This document shows, one piece after another, positions 43,536 through 52,265 of a stretch of DNA of 64,000 bases. The stretch is from positions 60,498-124,497 of the forward strand of contig PCUW01000002.1 of assembly GCA_002787775.1 (NCBI GenBank), read 5' to 3'. The DNA comes from Bdellovibrionales bacterium CG12_big_fil_rev_8_21_14_0_65_38_15. Lineage in GTDB: Bacteria; Bdellovibrionota; Bacteriovoracia; Bacteriovoracales; Bacteriovoracaceae. The number at the start of each line of letters is the position of its first letter. Position 1 is the first letter of the stretch. The translations under genes were made by a program, and so were the position numbers. The notes beneath the pieces were generated by a model that worked only from the letters and a program-made list of their open reading frames with translations, searched no databases and was not told the origin of the DNA.

Positions 43536-44023
43536 CAGTATTGAAACCTCACGGTCGCTTTATCATTTTGTAGCCAAGTCGATAGGCTTGAAGTCTGACC
43601 TGTCTCTTTGTTTTTGACGGTGACTCGAACCTGCCACAGCATCTTTTCAAGATTCTCTTTTATTCTAGAATAAACACGATTTTGAGTTTCTTGCTCTGCC
43701 GGAACTTCTTCTTGGCCTGAAGCTGCGGTAAACTCTGGAATTTCAAATTTTTTAAATTCCACACTCCATTCATAGTTTTGTTCTTCTTCAAATGTCTTGG
43801 TATCGATATTTGAAGTTAATGATTCAGAAAACTCTGGAGGATTATTGATAATTTCGGAGAGTTTATTGTTGGCGAGAGTAAACATACGTTGCTCTTCTCG
43901 CATTGATGTAGAATCTAGAATGTTGCCACCTTGTCCCGAAACAAAGGCGACGATGAATACACCAAAGATCGCTAAGGCAATCATCACTTCAATGAGAGTA
44001 AATCCTTTTTGATTATTTCTCAT
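43535..44023 (-). CDS. gspI: Type II secretion minor pseudopilin GspI
   Basis: This 162-aa minor pseudopilin has the leader NNQKGFTLIEVMIALAIFGVFIVAF, cleaved after Gly, with Glu5 present. The body shows REEQRMFTLANNKLSEI and a C-terminal WQVRVTVKNKETG like the GspI core. A Gln/Glu-rich loop lies in the middle. It overlaps gspH by 11 bp and gspJ by 1 bp. It forms the tip complex with GspJ and GspK. Confidence 0.9.
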   Translation of the reverse strand: MRNNQKGFTLIEVMIALAIFGVFIVAFVSGQGGNILDSTSMREEQRMFTLANNKLSEIINNPPEFSESLTSNIDTKTFEEEQNYEWSVEFKKFEIPEFTAASGQEEVPAEQETQNRVYSRIKENLEKMLWQVRVTVKNKETGQTSSLSTWLQNDKATVRFQY

Positions 44024-44687
44024 TTAGCCAGTCCTTAAAAAGATCGTTGGCTTTTTCTAAACGATTGGCAAAAGACGAATTGTTTTCAACTTTATAATAA
44101 TTAAGATCGATTTGATCAGTAAATGCTTCACTAGTGAGGACCGCAATTTCTTGATCTGTTGAAATAGCGATAAAAGCAGCATCACGCTCGCCAGTCGGGT
44201 AGACATAGATTGAGGCGTTGCCTTCGGGAATGAATTTTCCAGTCACTTTTGTACCAACACCAAGAACGCGAATAGGCTCTTCAATTTTTAATGTATCTTC
44301 AGAAAGTTCTTTAATACGATTAAAATCTTTATCAACTTTTTTATTAGCTTCAAGCCTAGCTTCTTGTTCGGCCAAACTTTCAACGAGATCAATTTTTACT
44401 AACGCCGTTGGAATAACAAAGTCCGCATCTGGCCCGTATTCAACAGCAAACTCTTGAACTTCACCATCAAGCTTGAAATTGACACGTGTAATGACATTTC
44501 TTAGAGCTGCTTCATCGACACTAAGTCTGAGGCTGCGCTCAATCATGGAGGTGGATTCTTCAAGTTTACTTCGAGAGGAAAATCCGTCGCCGACGACGAC
44601 GGTTAAGACTAAAGAAACCAGGGCCAAAGCGACGAGAATTTCGATTAAGCTAAAGCCCTTTTGCGATTGATGAATTCTTTGAATCAG
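44013..44687 (-). CDS. gspH: Type II secretion minor pseudopilin GspH, non-ATG start
   Basis: The ORF track begins at a TTG at 44627, inside the pilin helix. Reading back in frame gives IQRIHQSQKGFSLIEIL followed by VALALVSLV, a full type IV prepilin leader with cleavage after Gly and Glu at +5. The frame is closed by a stop at 44691-44693, and no ATG exists. Possible starts are CTG at 44687, or ATT at 44690 or 44684. I take CTG because GAGGGAG lies 7 nt upstream. The ATT at 44684 would overlap the gspG stop as TGATT, mirroring the TGATG at gspI/gspJ. The product is about 224 aa. GspH lies below the tip of the pseudopilus. Confidence 0.82.
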   Translation of the reverse strand: MIQRIHQSQKGFSLIEILVALALVSLVLTVVVGDGFSSRSKLEESTSMIERSLRLSVDEAALRNVITRVNFKLDGEVQEFAVEYGPDADFVIPTALVKIDLVESLAEQEARLEANKKVDKDFNRIKELSEDTLKIEEPIRVLGVGTKVTGKFIPEGNASIYVYPTGERDAAFIAISTDQEIAVLTSEAFTDQIDLNYYKVENNSSFANRLEKANDLFKDWLNEK

Positions 44688-45202
44688 AATTCAGCTCCCT
44701 CTGCGGAGTCACCCTGTTGCTCAGCTCCAGCAGGAGGTCTAAACCAAATATCAAGTCCTTCATCTTCACCACCCTCGGCTAGATCAGAACCATAAGAAAC
44801 CATATTAAATTTATTACCTTCATTAACGTAACCATAGAAATTATCCCATGGATCGTTTGGAACTGAGCCTGTGCCGCCGATGAATCCATCAGGTGGATAG
44901 TTTTTACATTCACGACCAACACTTGGTTTTGAAGATAAAGCTTCTAGACCTTGCTCAGTCTCTGGATAGAAACCACACTTTCTTCTAAATTCCTGCAGTC
45001 TTTCTGCTAGTTGGTTCATTTGAATTTTAGCAGCAGAAACTTTTCCTTCATGAAGACTTTGAAAGATCTTACCAGCAACGAAAGTACCGGCAATACCTAA
45101 AAGAGTTAACGCCACTAAGATTTCGACCAACGAGAAACCGCGCTGAGAACGAAGAGCAGTTTTAAAAGTTTTATGAGAATTTGATAAGCGCGCAAGCAAC
45201 AT
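44684..45202 (-). CDS. gspG: Type II secretion major pseudopilin GspG
   Basis: This 172-aa major pseudopilin has a 22-residue leader ending SQRG, then FSLVEILVALTLLGIAGTFV. The GspG-specific body is clear: FYPETEQGLEALSSKP, PPDGFIGG and VPNDPWDNFYGYVNEG, then the calcium-loop region YGSDLAEGGEDEGLDI. A short acidic tail (GDSAEGAEF) extends beyond the usual end. AAGGAG precedes the ATG. It is the main subunit of the piston that pushes substrates through GspD. Overlaps gspH. Confidence 0.95.
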   Translation of the reverse strand: MLLARLSNSHKTFKTALRSQRGFSLVEILVALTLLGIAGTFVAGKIFQSLHEGKVSAAKIQMNQLAERLQEFRRKCGFYPETEQGLEALSSKPSVGRECKNYPPDGFIGGTGSVPNDPWDNFYGYVNEGNKFNMVSYGSDLAEGGEDEGLDIWFRPPAGAEQQGDSAEGAEF

Positions 45203-45234
45203 GAAGTCTCCTTAACATTAAATACAAAATTAGA

Positions 45235-46452
45235 TTATCGTATGGTGTTGAGTTCCATCATCGGTACAACAACAGAGAACACAACAAAAGCTACGACTAC
45301 ACCCATTACGACCATCATTATAGGCTCTAGGGTAGATGTGAGTCCACTAAGTTTCGAATCAACTTGTTCTTCATAATTTTCTGCAACAATTTGCAGCATC
45401 GTTTCAAGCTCACCAGATTTCTCACCGAGTCGCACCATATGGGTCACCATTGGTGGGAATAATCCCGAGCGAAGGAGTGGGCCAGACAGTGAAGCCCCTT
45501 CTTTGACGGCATCTCTTGAGTCGGCCACGGCTTTTTGCATGTGGACGTTTCCGATCAAGTTTTTAACAATATTCATTGAGACGAGGATCGGCACACCAGA
45601 GTTGAGCAGTGTGGCAAGTGTTGAACAAAATCTTGATACGTTAATCATCATGACAATTTCAGAGATAATTGGTGCCTTAAGCAAAAACATATCCCATTTA
45701 GCTCGGCCTTTTACACTGGCTTTCCATCGATTAAATAAGTTCCAGGCCACAAAAAAGCTAATAATAACGGCCCACCACCAATTGGTTAAAAAATTTGAAA
45801 TCCAAATACAGATTTCAGTTTGAAGTGGCAGTGCTTTTTTCATAGAAACAAAGATTTTAGTAATCTTTGGAATTACAAAAATAAAGATAATGGAAATCAT
45901 GACGGTTCCAACAAGCATCATAATCACAGGATAGGTCATTGAACCTTTGATTTTTCTAGCAAGCTTCACTTGTGCTTCAGTGAACTCTGCAAGTCTGATG
46001 AGTACGACTTCAAGTGTTCCCGAGGCTTCGCCGGCTTCAACCATATTCACATAAACGTTATTAAATGTTTTTGGATAATCGGCCAAGGCTTGAGCAAGAG
46101 AGAAACCTTCATTCACTTTTTGTCTGATTTCAGACAGGATAATTTGAAATTTTGGATTTTCGGTCTGATCCATCAAAGCGTTAAAGGCTTCAACAATTTG
46201 AACTTTTGCTTTAATAAGAGTGGCAAGCTGTCTTGTCATTAGAGCAAGCTCTTCTGTCGAGACTGCTTGACCAAAACTAAAACTTGAGGCAGTGGCTTTT
46301 TTAGCAGATGTAGATTTTTGCTCTTCGATTTCGATGAGCATGATGCCTAAGGTTTTTAGACGCTGTTTAGCCTGCGAAAGACCTTCGGCAGTGACATTGT
46401 CTTTAACTTCTTTTCCTGTAGAAGTTAGTCCTTTATAAGCATAAATTGGCAT
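45235..46452 (-). CDS. gspF: Type II secretion inner-membrane platform protein GspF
   Basis: This 405-aa polytopic membrane protein has two GspF domains (about residues 70-190 and 275-395), each with the EAGEASGTL or LGEKSGELETML motif. Three transmembrane regions are present (about 170-190, 220-240, 375-395). The N-terminus MPIYAYKGLTSTGKEVK is standard. It is the platform on which GspE acts. The family is also close to PilC, but the surrounding gsp genes fix the assignment. Lies 2 bp after gspE. Confidence 0.95.
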   Translation of the reverse strand: MPIYAYKGLTSTGKEVKDNVTAEGLSQAKQRLKTLGIMLIEIEEQKSTSAKKATASSFSFGQAVSTEELALMTRQLATLIKAKVQIVEAFNALMDQTENPKFQIILSEIRQKVNEGFSLAQALADYPKTFNNVYVNMVEAGEASGTLEVVLIRLAEFTEAQVKLARKIKGSMTYPVIMMLVGTVMISIIFIFVIPKITKIFVSMKKALPLQTEICIWISNFLTNWWWAVIISFFVAWNLFNRWKASVKGRAKWDMFLLKAPIISEIVMMINVSRFCSTLATLLNSGVPILVSMNIVKNLIGNVHMQKAVADSRDAVKEGASLSGPLLRSGLFPPMVTHMVRLGEKSGELETMLQIVAENYEEQVDSKLSGLTSTLEPIMMVVMGVVVAFVVFSVVVPMMELNTIR

Positions 46453-46454
46453 AA

Positions 46455-48191
46455 CTAATTTTCTTCTGTCATTTCATCTTGGTTAACAACACGAACCATC
46501 TCATCGACGGAAGTCACGCCGGTGCAAACTTTAAAGAAGGCATCTTCTTTTAATGTTTTCATTCCAAGCGACATGGCTAATTTTTTTAGAGTCGATGCAT
46601 CGGCTTTTTCTAAAATCAAAGGACGAATTTCGTCCGAGACAATAAGTAGCTCTGAAATTACTGATCGTCCTGCGTAACCTCTAAAATTACATTTTGGACA
46701 ACCAACAGCTTTAAAGATCGTGGCATTTGGTGGAACTTGACCAACGGCCAAAGCTTTAAGTTCTTCTTTAGTAATATCGTGAACTTCTTTACAATCAGGG
46801 CAAAGTGTTTGAACGAGTCGTTGTGCCAAGATGCCGGCCAAAGAAGACGCGATCAAAAATGGCTGAACTCCCATATCAATAAGTCTGTTCGGTGCACTGG
46901 CAGCATCATTGGTGTGAATAGTGGATAGAACAAAGTGACCTGTGAGTGACGCTTCAATTGCCATGTGAGCCGTTTCACCGTCACGTGTTTCCCCAACCAT
47001 GATGACATCAGGGTCTTGACGAACTATGGAGCGCAGAGCTCTAGCAAAGGTCAGATCAATTTTTGAATTCACCTGGATCTGGGAGATACCACCGATTTCA
47101 TATTCTACCGGATCTTCAACTGTAATAATCATTTTTTCAGGATCATTAATACGTGAAAGGATGGCAGATAGAGTGGTCGTTTTACCTGAACCAGTAGGTC
47201 CAGAAACATAAAGAACACCGTGTTTTCTTTTTGAAAGCTCATCAAGTTGCTTTAAAACTTTACCGTGAAAGCCAAGTTTTTCTAATTCAAGAATATTGGC
47301 ACTCTTTTCAAGAATACGCATAACAATACGTTCGCCGTTTTGAACGGGAACAGTTGATAGACGAATATCAATATCTTTACCGGCCATTTTAATTTTAATA
47401 CGACCATCTTGTGGTAGACGTTTTTCAGCAATATCAAGCTTGGCCATAACTTTAATACGTGAACTGACGGCAGCTTGAGTTTTAAGCGGTTGCCTTAAAA
47501 TTTCCGACATAATGCCGTTGATTCTAAAACGATAAGCCACTTCTTTTTCATAAGGCTCAACGTGAATATCAGAAGCCTTTTCTTTGACCGCTCTAAAAAT
47601 AATTGAGTTCACAAAACGAATGACTGGCGCTTCATCAGCTCCAGCGTCGAGAATATCAATCGGGCCATCAAGATCAAGGTTTTCATCAAACTCGTCTTCG
47701 AGACTATCAACGATATTTCGATTAGCTTTTTCGTAGACACGGTTAATCGCGTCTTGGATCTTAAGCGGAGACGTCACTATCGGAACGATCTCTTTTTTAA
47801 AAATTTCTTGAAGATCATTAAAAATATCCGGATTAAACGGATCAGTGACTAAGACTTGTAATGTGTAGTCCGTTTCCAAAAAGGGTAGGACTTCATGCTG
47901 TTTTGCATAGTTGATCGGAAGATCGTTAACCAGTTCAGGATTGATTTCATCAATTTTAAGATCCACTAAATAAGGAATCTCAATTTGATGACAGATCACT
48001 TTTACGATGTCATGAGGATGGATATAATTCTTTTTAAGAAGAATTTGTCCCACCATCATGCCAGATTCTTTTTGAAGATCTAAAGCCTCTTTTAGCTGAT
48101 CATCAGTTAAAGAAGTATGCTTGATCAAAAGCTGACCAATCTTTTCCTTTTGTCCCTCAAATCTAGTGAGGAGTTGATCCGTTAGTCTCAA
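46455..48191 (-). CDS. gspE: Type II secretion ATPase GspE
   Basis: This 578-aa hexameric ATPase has an N-terminal MshEN/GspE_N domain (about residues 40-150). The catalytic part follows, with DIHVEPYEKEVAYRFRING, Walker A GPTGSGKTTTLSAIL, the Asp box VEDPVEYEI, Walker B RQDPDVIMVGETRDGETA and the His box GHFVLSTIHTND. A four-cysteine zinc motif (CPDC and CPKC) is in the C-terminal part. It powers pseudopilus assembly. The start is a TTG at 48189-48191 with GGGAG 7 nt upstream, lying within the end of gspD. The next gene, gspF, follows after 2 bp. Confidence 0.95.
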   Translation of the reverse strand: MRLTDQLLTRFEGQKEKIGQLLIKHTSLTDDQLKEALDLQKESGMMVGQILLKKNYIHPHDIVKVICHQIEIPYLVDLKIDEINPELVNDLPINYAKQHEVLPFLETDYTLQVLVTDPFNPDIFNDLQEIFKKEIVPIVTSPLKIQDAINRVYEKANRNIVDSLEDEFDENLDLDGPIDILDAGADEAPVIRFVNSIIFRAVKEKASDIHVEPYEKEVAYRFRINGIMSEILRQPLKTQAAVSSRIKVMAKLDIAEKRLPQDGRIKIKMAGKDIDIRLSTVPVQNGERIVMRILEKSANILELEKLGFHGKVLKQLDELSKRKHGVLYVSGPTGSGKTTTLSAILSRINDPEKMIITVEDPVEYEIGGISQIQVNSKIDLTFARALRSIVRQDPDVIMVGETRDGETAHMAIEASLTGHFVLSTIHTNDAASAPNRLIDMGVQPFLIASSLAGILAQRLVQTLCPDCKEVHDITKEELKALAVGQVPPNATIFKAVGCPKCNFRGYAGRSVISELLIVSDEIRPLILEKADASTLKKLAMSLGMKTLKEDAFFKVCTGVTSVDEMVRVVNQDEMTEEN

Positions 48192-48195
48192 CTTA

Positions 48196-50598
48196 TTACT
48201 CCCTTACTGGAGCTGCTGCTCCTGATTTGATGACTTGAACTTCTTCGATGATCTTATCGTAGGCAGGAATTTCAAGATCAGCACTTTCTGATTCAAAAAT
48301 TAAATCTTCAACTTCATCTTGATCTCCACTTCCTACGCCTGGACCTTCATTTTCTTGTTGGTAGCGACTTGCATCCTTAAGATCATAAAGAGGACCTTTT
48401 TCTTGTTTCTCAGCTTTCTCGTAAAGTCCCTTAACCGTTGTGCGGTAAGGATCATCTTCACCAAGAGCACCTTTTAAGTGAGCATTACGACGAGCCAAAA
48501 CATCTTTGGTGGTTGAAGCCACAGATTTTTGATACGGCGACATAATTCTTGGAGTTAAGAATAAAAGAAGATTCACTTTCGTGGTTGAAGTTCTTGAGTT
48601 CTTAAACAACCAACCAAGAACCGGAATGTCTCCAAGAAGTGGAACTTTTGAAACTGAAGATTCTTCACGGTCTCTCATGAGTCCACCCATAGCGATGGTA
48701 TCACGATCGCGCACAACAACAGTTGTTACAGCACTACGCTCAGTTGTTGCAACACCTTCGTTGGCCAGACCTTCTGGTAGTGGACGAGAAGAGAAGTCTT
48801 GAATTTTTTGATCGATCTTAAGTTTTACAAAACGAGTTACTTTATTAATTTGCGGCGTGATTTTTAGAGTCAAAGCAACTTTTTGTTGTTTTGTACTGGT
48901 TGTAATCGTACCGTTCGTATTTGTTCTCTCAATTGTTGGAACAGATTCACCAACTTCAAACACTGCATCGGTATTATCAAGTGCTAGTATTTGAGGAGTT
49001 GCTAGAACGTTAGTATTACCGTTTCGAGCAATCGCGGTAATTAGAGCGTTGACGCTGTTAATTTGAATCGCTGATCCACCTGGCGGAGTATATTCAATTT
49101 TATTACCAATACCTGCACCAGCGAATAATCCACCAAGTGAAGTGATATTACCGGCCAAAAGATTCACAAGATCACTGCTACCACCGGTAAAGCCAGCGCG
49201 TTGAGCGCCACCTGCACCATAAGCACCAAGAATAGAGATACCAAAACCTTTTTCACGGTTAACTTGCGTCTCCATGATCATCCCTTCGACGTAAACTTGG
49301 TCGCGAGGAATATCGAGCTTCTTAATAACATCTTTAACAGTAAGGTAATCTGTAGGTGAAGCCGTAACAACTAAAGCGTTATTATCTTTATCGGCAGTGA
49401 TTTTAACAGGGTTGTTAAATAAACTTTCGTTGTCATTATTGGCAGTGAAACGACTAGGCCTAGCACCTGCTGTTCCACCCGCAGATGGAGCGCCAGCGCT
49501 TTGAACAAGAGTGGCTAGAGTTTTAGCAAGTGTTTCAGCATCGCCGTAGTTCAAATAGTAAACGTGAATCTGGCCACCAGTATTAGATAAGCCTTTCACA
49601 TCTAGTTTAAGAATAAGTTCTCTTAACTGCCTAGCACCTTCAGCATTGGCCATAGCAATAATAGAGTTTGTTCTTGGTTCAGCAATGATTTTACTAATGT
49701 TTTCTTGTTGATCTGGAGCTTGAGTTCTTCTTCTCGCAGCTGCAGTACCAGTACTATTACTTTTTAAAATTTGATCAAGAAGCTTCGCAATCTCCTGCGC
49801 TGATGAGTTTCTTACAGGAATGATTTGAAGACTTTCTTCATGTCCTGGGACATCTATGAATTTAATAAGACGAACAAGGCGATTAATATTTTCACCAGTA
49901 TCTTGGACAATCAAAGTATTGGTTTGTTTAATATCAATCAATCGACCATAACGAGTCATAAATGGTCTAAATGAACGAGTCACTTCTGTAACTGAAATAT
50001 TTTTAAGAGGGATAATACGCATGACATAGTTTTCTGTGTCAGGAGTATAGTTACCGGTATACATCTTTGTAGGTGTGTAGCGAATATCACGAGAATTTAC
50101 GACTTTCCAAAATGCGCCGGCTTTAACAAGGGTGTAACCATTAACATTAAGAGCTGTAAGATAAGCTTTCCATGCGTCACCAACAGTAATAGCTTGTGGC
50201 GCAGAAATAGTGATCTTACCTTTAAGATCTTTATCTAGAATCAAATTGATTCCAGTCAGTTTTTGCATATGCTTAGTTAAATCAACTAAAGAGACATCTT
50301 TAAATTCAAAACTTGTGACAACTTCAGGGCCAAAAGACGTTTCAGGATTTAATTGAACGTATTTACTGGCTTCAGGTCCGCTTGGAGCAGGAGAGCCATT
50401 TTCTCTTCCAAAATCATCGACATTTTGTTTTTCTGCTTGGCCTTGAATAAAGGTTTTAGCTGAAGTATTGGCATTATCATTATTGAAGTTTGTACGGCTT
50501 CTATATTGATCAAATTGAGCATACACAGAGGTTGAACCCAAGGTGAATAGAAGAGGCCATACTAGTTTCTTCATTGAAAAGGCCATTGAAATTGCCAT
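48196..50598 (-). CDS. gspD: Type II secretion secretin GspD
   Basis: This 800-aa outer-membrane secretin has a signal peptide (MKKLVWPLLFTLGSTSVYA after a short leader). Periplasmic N0-N3 domains follow (FEFKDVSLVDLTKHMQKLTGINLILD; NTLIVQDTGENINRLVRLIKFID; NSIIAMANAEGARQLRELI). The secretin core contains VEGMIMETQVNREKGFGI, NVLATPQILALDNTDAVFEVGE and the C-terminal TVVVRDRDTIAMGGLMRDRE and VPLLGDIPVLGWLFK. A roughly 110-residue acidic tail follows the core. AAGGA precedes the ATG at 50598. It forms the exit gate for folded exoproteins. Confidence 0.96.
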   Translation of the reverse strand: MAISMAFSMKKLVWPLLFTLGSTSVYAQFDQYRSRTNFNNDNANTSAKTFIQGQAEKQNVDDFGRENGSPAPSGPEASKYVQLNPETSFGPEVVTSFEFKDVSLVDLTKHMQKLTGINLILDKDLKGKITISAPQAITVGDAWKAYLTALNVNGYTLVKAGAFWKVVNSRDIRYTPTKMYTGNYTPDTENYVMRIIPLKNISVTEVTRSFRPFMTRYGRLIDIKQTNTLIVQDTGENINRLVRLIKFIDVPGHEESLQIIPVRNSSAQEIAKLLDQILKSNSTGTAAARRRTQAPDQQENISKIIAEPRTNSIIAMANAEGARQLRELILKLDVKGLSNTGGQIHVYYLNYGDAETLAKTLATLVQSAGAPSAGGTAGARPSRFTANNDNESLFNNPVKITADKDNNALVVTASPTDYLTVKDVIKKLDIPRDQVYVEGMIMETQVNREKGFGISILGAYGAGGAQRAGFTGGSSDLVNLLAGNITSLGGLFAGAGIGNKIEYTPPGGSAIQINSVNALITAIARNGNTNVLATPQILALDNTDAVFEVGESVPTIERTNTNGTITTSTKQQKVALTLKITPQINKVTRFVKLKIDQKIQDFSSRPLPEGLANEGVATTERSAVTTVVVRDRDTIAMGGLMRDREESSVSKVPLLGDIPVLGWLFKNSRTSTTKVNLLLFLTPRIMSPYQKSVASTTKDVLARRNAHLKGALGEDDPYRTTVKGLYEKAEKQEKGPLYDLKDASRYQQENEGPGVGSGDQDEVEDLIFESESADLEIPAYDKIIEEVQVIKSGAAAPVRE

Positions 50599-50607
50599 AG
50601 AGCATCC

Positions 50608-52065
50608 TTACTCAAAGTTGTATTCAAGGGTTTGGTCAGATCCTTCACGTTCCATCGAGATCTGGAAATTATCTATATCTCTAACTTTCGAAAACAATGT
50701 CATTACTTCGTTAAGATTGTTGAAGCTCTTACCATTAATACCTGTAATCACATCACCATCTTGGATATTTAATTTTGAATAAATAGATCCGGGGACGATT
50801 TCAGTCATTTTAAATGCCAATGTACCGTCCGGTCTTTTCATTTGGACAGCGCGCGCTTGAGTTAAGACTTCCGCCATATTATTAGTTAATAGCTCATCGC
50901 GAACAGACTTTTTAATAGTGAAGCGATTACCTTCATTTTTAATTCCAGTTTCTTGTTGGCTTTTAATGATGGCCTGACCTTTAGAAGGGGAGACAACCTT
51001 TATAGGAGAAACTTTTGAAGCCGGCTCTTTATCAGTGCCTTCAATAAATTCACATTCACCTGTTGAAAGATTTTTAACAATCAGTCTTAAACGATCAATT
51101 CTGCCAACTTCGGCCAAGTTTTGAACCTTGTCACCTTCACGTAGATTCATAAACTCTCTTGATCCACGGCTTTGAACTGAAGCAATGGATTTGACGGAGT
51201 CTTTTAAGACGACAGTATTTAAAAGCTCTAAAGGAAGTGAGCTTTTTCTATTCGCCGACTTACAAATAATATTTTCGTTAATTGGCTTTTTAGGTGAAAG
51301 TTCTTCATTTCGAACATCACCCTTAGCACCAAAAATATCACCGCGTTTAATGCTGTCATAATCACGATTTGTAGTTCTTGCCACGCCTGCAGCTGGTAGT
51401 GCCTTAAGTGACTGTTGGTTTGGGGCAACGGCTAAAGCTAACATTTTGGCAGCTTGAAAAGAAAAACAAGCAAAAACCGCCCATAAAAAGAAATGATGAA
51501 TTTTAGGCCTAGATTCAGGTTTGAAAGGGCTTAAAAGAATTTCTTCTCCACCAACCTTGCTCCACCATTCTTTTAACGCTTTAAAATCAACTTTCTTGCC
51601 TTCAGTCTTCTTAAAGACGTTAGCAATTTTTAACTTTATACCCGATGTATCAGGATTAAATTTTTGTTGTAATTTTTCACGCAAAGTTTGTTTGGCACTT
51701 CCAAGGTTAAACTTCATCTCTTTAGGACTTGTTCCACCAGGAAGTGTTGCGTGCGCCGTGTGTGCAGCAACTTGTTCTTTATAGTCTTCTTCATCTTGAT
51801 CTGAAAAATCCATCGGGATATCAGGAGGTGAGTCTATTTCAGGTTTTGGAATTTCCATTGGCTGAGGAGGAAGCTCATCTAATTCATCCTCTTCATAGTC
51901 TTCGTAATTTTCACTACTAAGAACATCTTCGGCTTCTGCTTCGGGGTCAGTCTCGTCATAATAACGATCTTCAAAGTCATCTATTGACTCTTGTCCCTTT
52001 TTGCCACCAAAGGTTAGTAAGCTTTTGATGCGGTTTTTGATACCGCCAAAGTCAGGTTTTTTCAT
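50608..52065 (-). CDS. gspC: Type II secretion protein GspC with long cytoplasmic extension and PDZ
   Basis: This 485-aa protein, first gene of the operon, has a single transmembrane helix at about residues 191-213 (HHFFLWAVFACFSFQAAKML). A periplasmic HR domain follows (LNTVVLKDSVKSIASVQ) and a C-terminal PDZ domain (about 405-485, IVPGSIYSKLNIQDGDVITGINGKSF). The roughly 190 residues before the membrane are strongly acidic and Pro-rich (about 28-95), then basic. Classical GspC has only about 20-30 residues there. GspC links the inner-membrane platform to GspD and helps choose substrates. It lies 9 bp upstream of gspD. Confidence 0.88.
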   Translation of the reverse strand: MKKPDFGGIKNRIKSLLTFGGKKGQESIDDFEDRYYDETDPEAEAEDVLSSENYEDYEEDELDELPPQPMEIPKPEIDSPPDIPMDFSDQDEEDYKEQVAAHTAHATLPGGTSPKEMKFNLGSAKQTLREKLQQKFNPDTSGIKLKIANVFKKTEGKKVDFKALKEWWSKVGGEEILLSPFKPESRPKIHHFFLWAVFACFSFQAAKMLALAVAPNQQSLKALPAAGVARTTNRDYDSIKRGDIFGAKGDVRNEELSPKKPINENIICKSANRKSSLPLELLNTVVLKDSVKSIASVQSRGSREFMNLREGDKVQNLAEVGRIDRLRLIVKNLSTGECEFIEGTDKEPASKVSPIKVVSPSKGQAIIKSQQETGIKNEGNRFTIKKSVRDELLTNNMAEVLTQARAVQMKRPDGTLAFKMTEIVPGSIYSKLNIQDGDVITGINGKSFNNLNEVMTLFSKVRDIDNFQISMEREGSDQTLEYNFE

Positions 52066-52099
52066 CAGTTAATCATTCATCCTTGAATTCATTGATATT

Positions 52100-52129
52100 A
52101 TTGTAGGGTATTCGACAATGATGCAGCAA
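52100..52129 (-). promoter_or_regulatory. Candidate sigma-70 promoter of the gsp operon
   Basis: On the minus strand, TTGCTG (rc of 52124-52129) and TACAAT (rc of 52100-52105) are separated by 18 bp and lie about 35 bp upstream of the gspC ATG. Both hexamers match the consensus at four or five positions. Sequence-based guess only. Confidence 0.4.
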
Positions 52130-52152
52130 GTTTATTCCTCAAATTGATTTTG

Positions 52153-52171
52153 CCTGACGACTTTTGTCAGG
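52153..52171. repeat. Inverted repeat in the gspC/acyl-CoA dehydrogenase divergent region
   Basis: CCTGAC and GTCAGG form a 6-bp perfect inverted repeat with a 7-nt spacer. It is centrally placed in the 200-bp divergent intergenic region, about 25-70 bp upstream of both candidate promoters. It could be an operator site. Confidence 0.35.
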
Positions 52172-52230
52172 ATAAAACTTGTCAAGCATTTCTAACTTCT
52201 CAAAAACGCCCGTGTAGCCTACTCTGATTG

Positions 52231-52236
52231 TATAAT
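52231..52236 (+). promoter_or_regulatory. Candidate -10 box of the acyl-CoA dehydrogenase gene
   Basis: A perfect TATAAT followed by a T run lies 29 bp before the ATG at 52266. No good -35 hexamer is seen at the expected distance, so it may depend on an activator or be an extended -10 type (GATTGTATAAT). Confidence 0.4.
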
Positions 52237-52265
52237 TTTTTTTAGTAACGAAGGATGGTTCTAGC

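Noticed and set aside
44013-44627. ORF-track start for gspH at the TTG (44627)
   Set aside because: It begins inside the pilin helix and would remove the prepilin leader; the frame upstream encodes the full leader.
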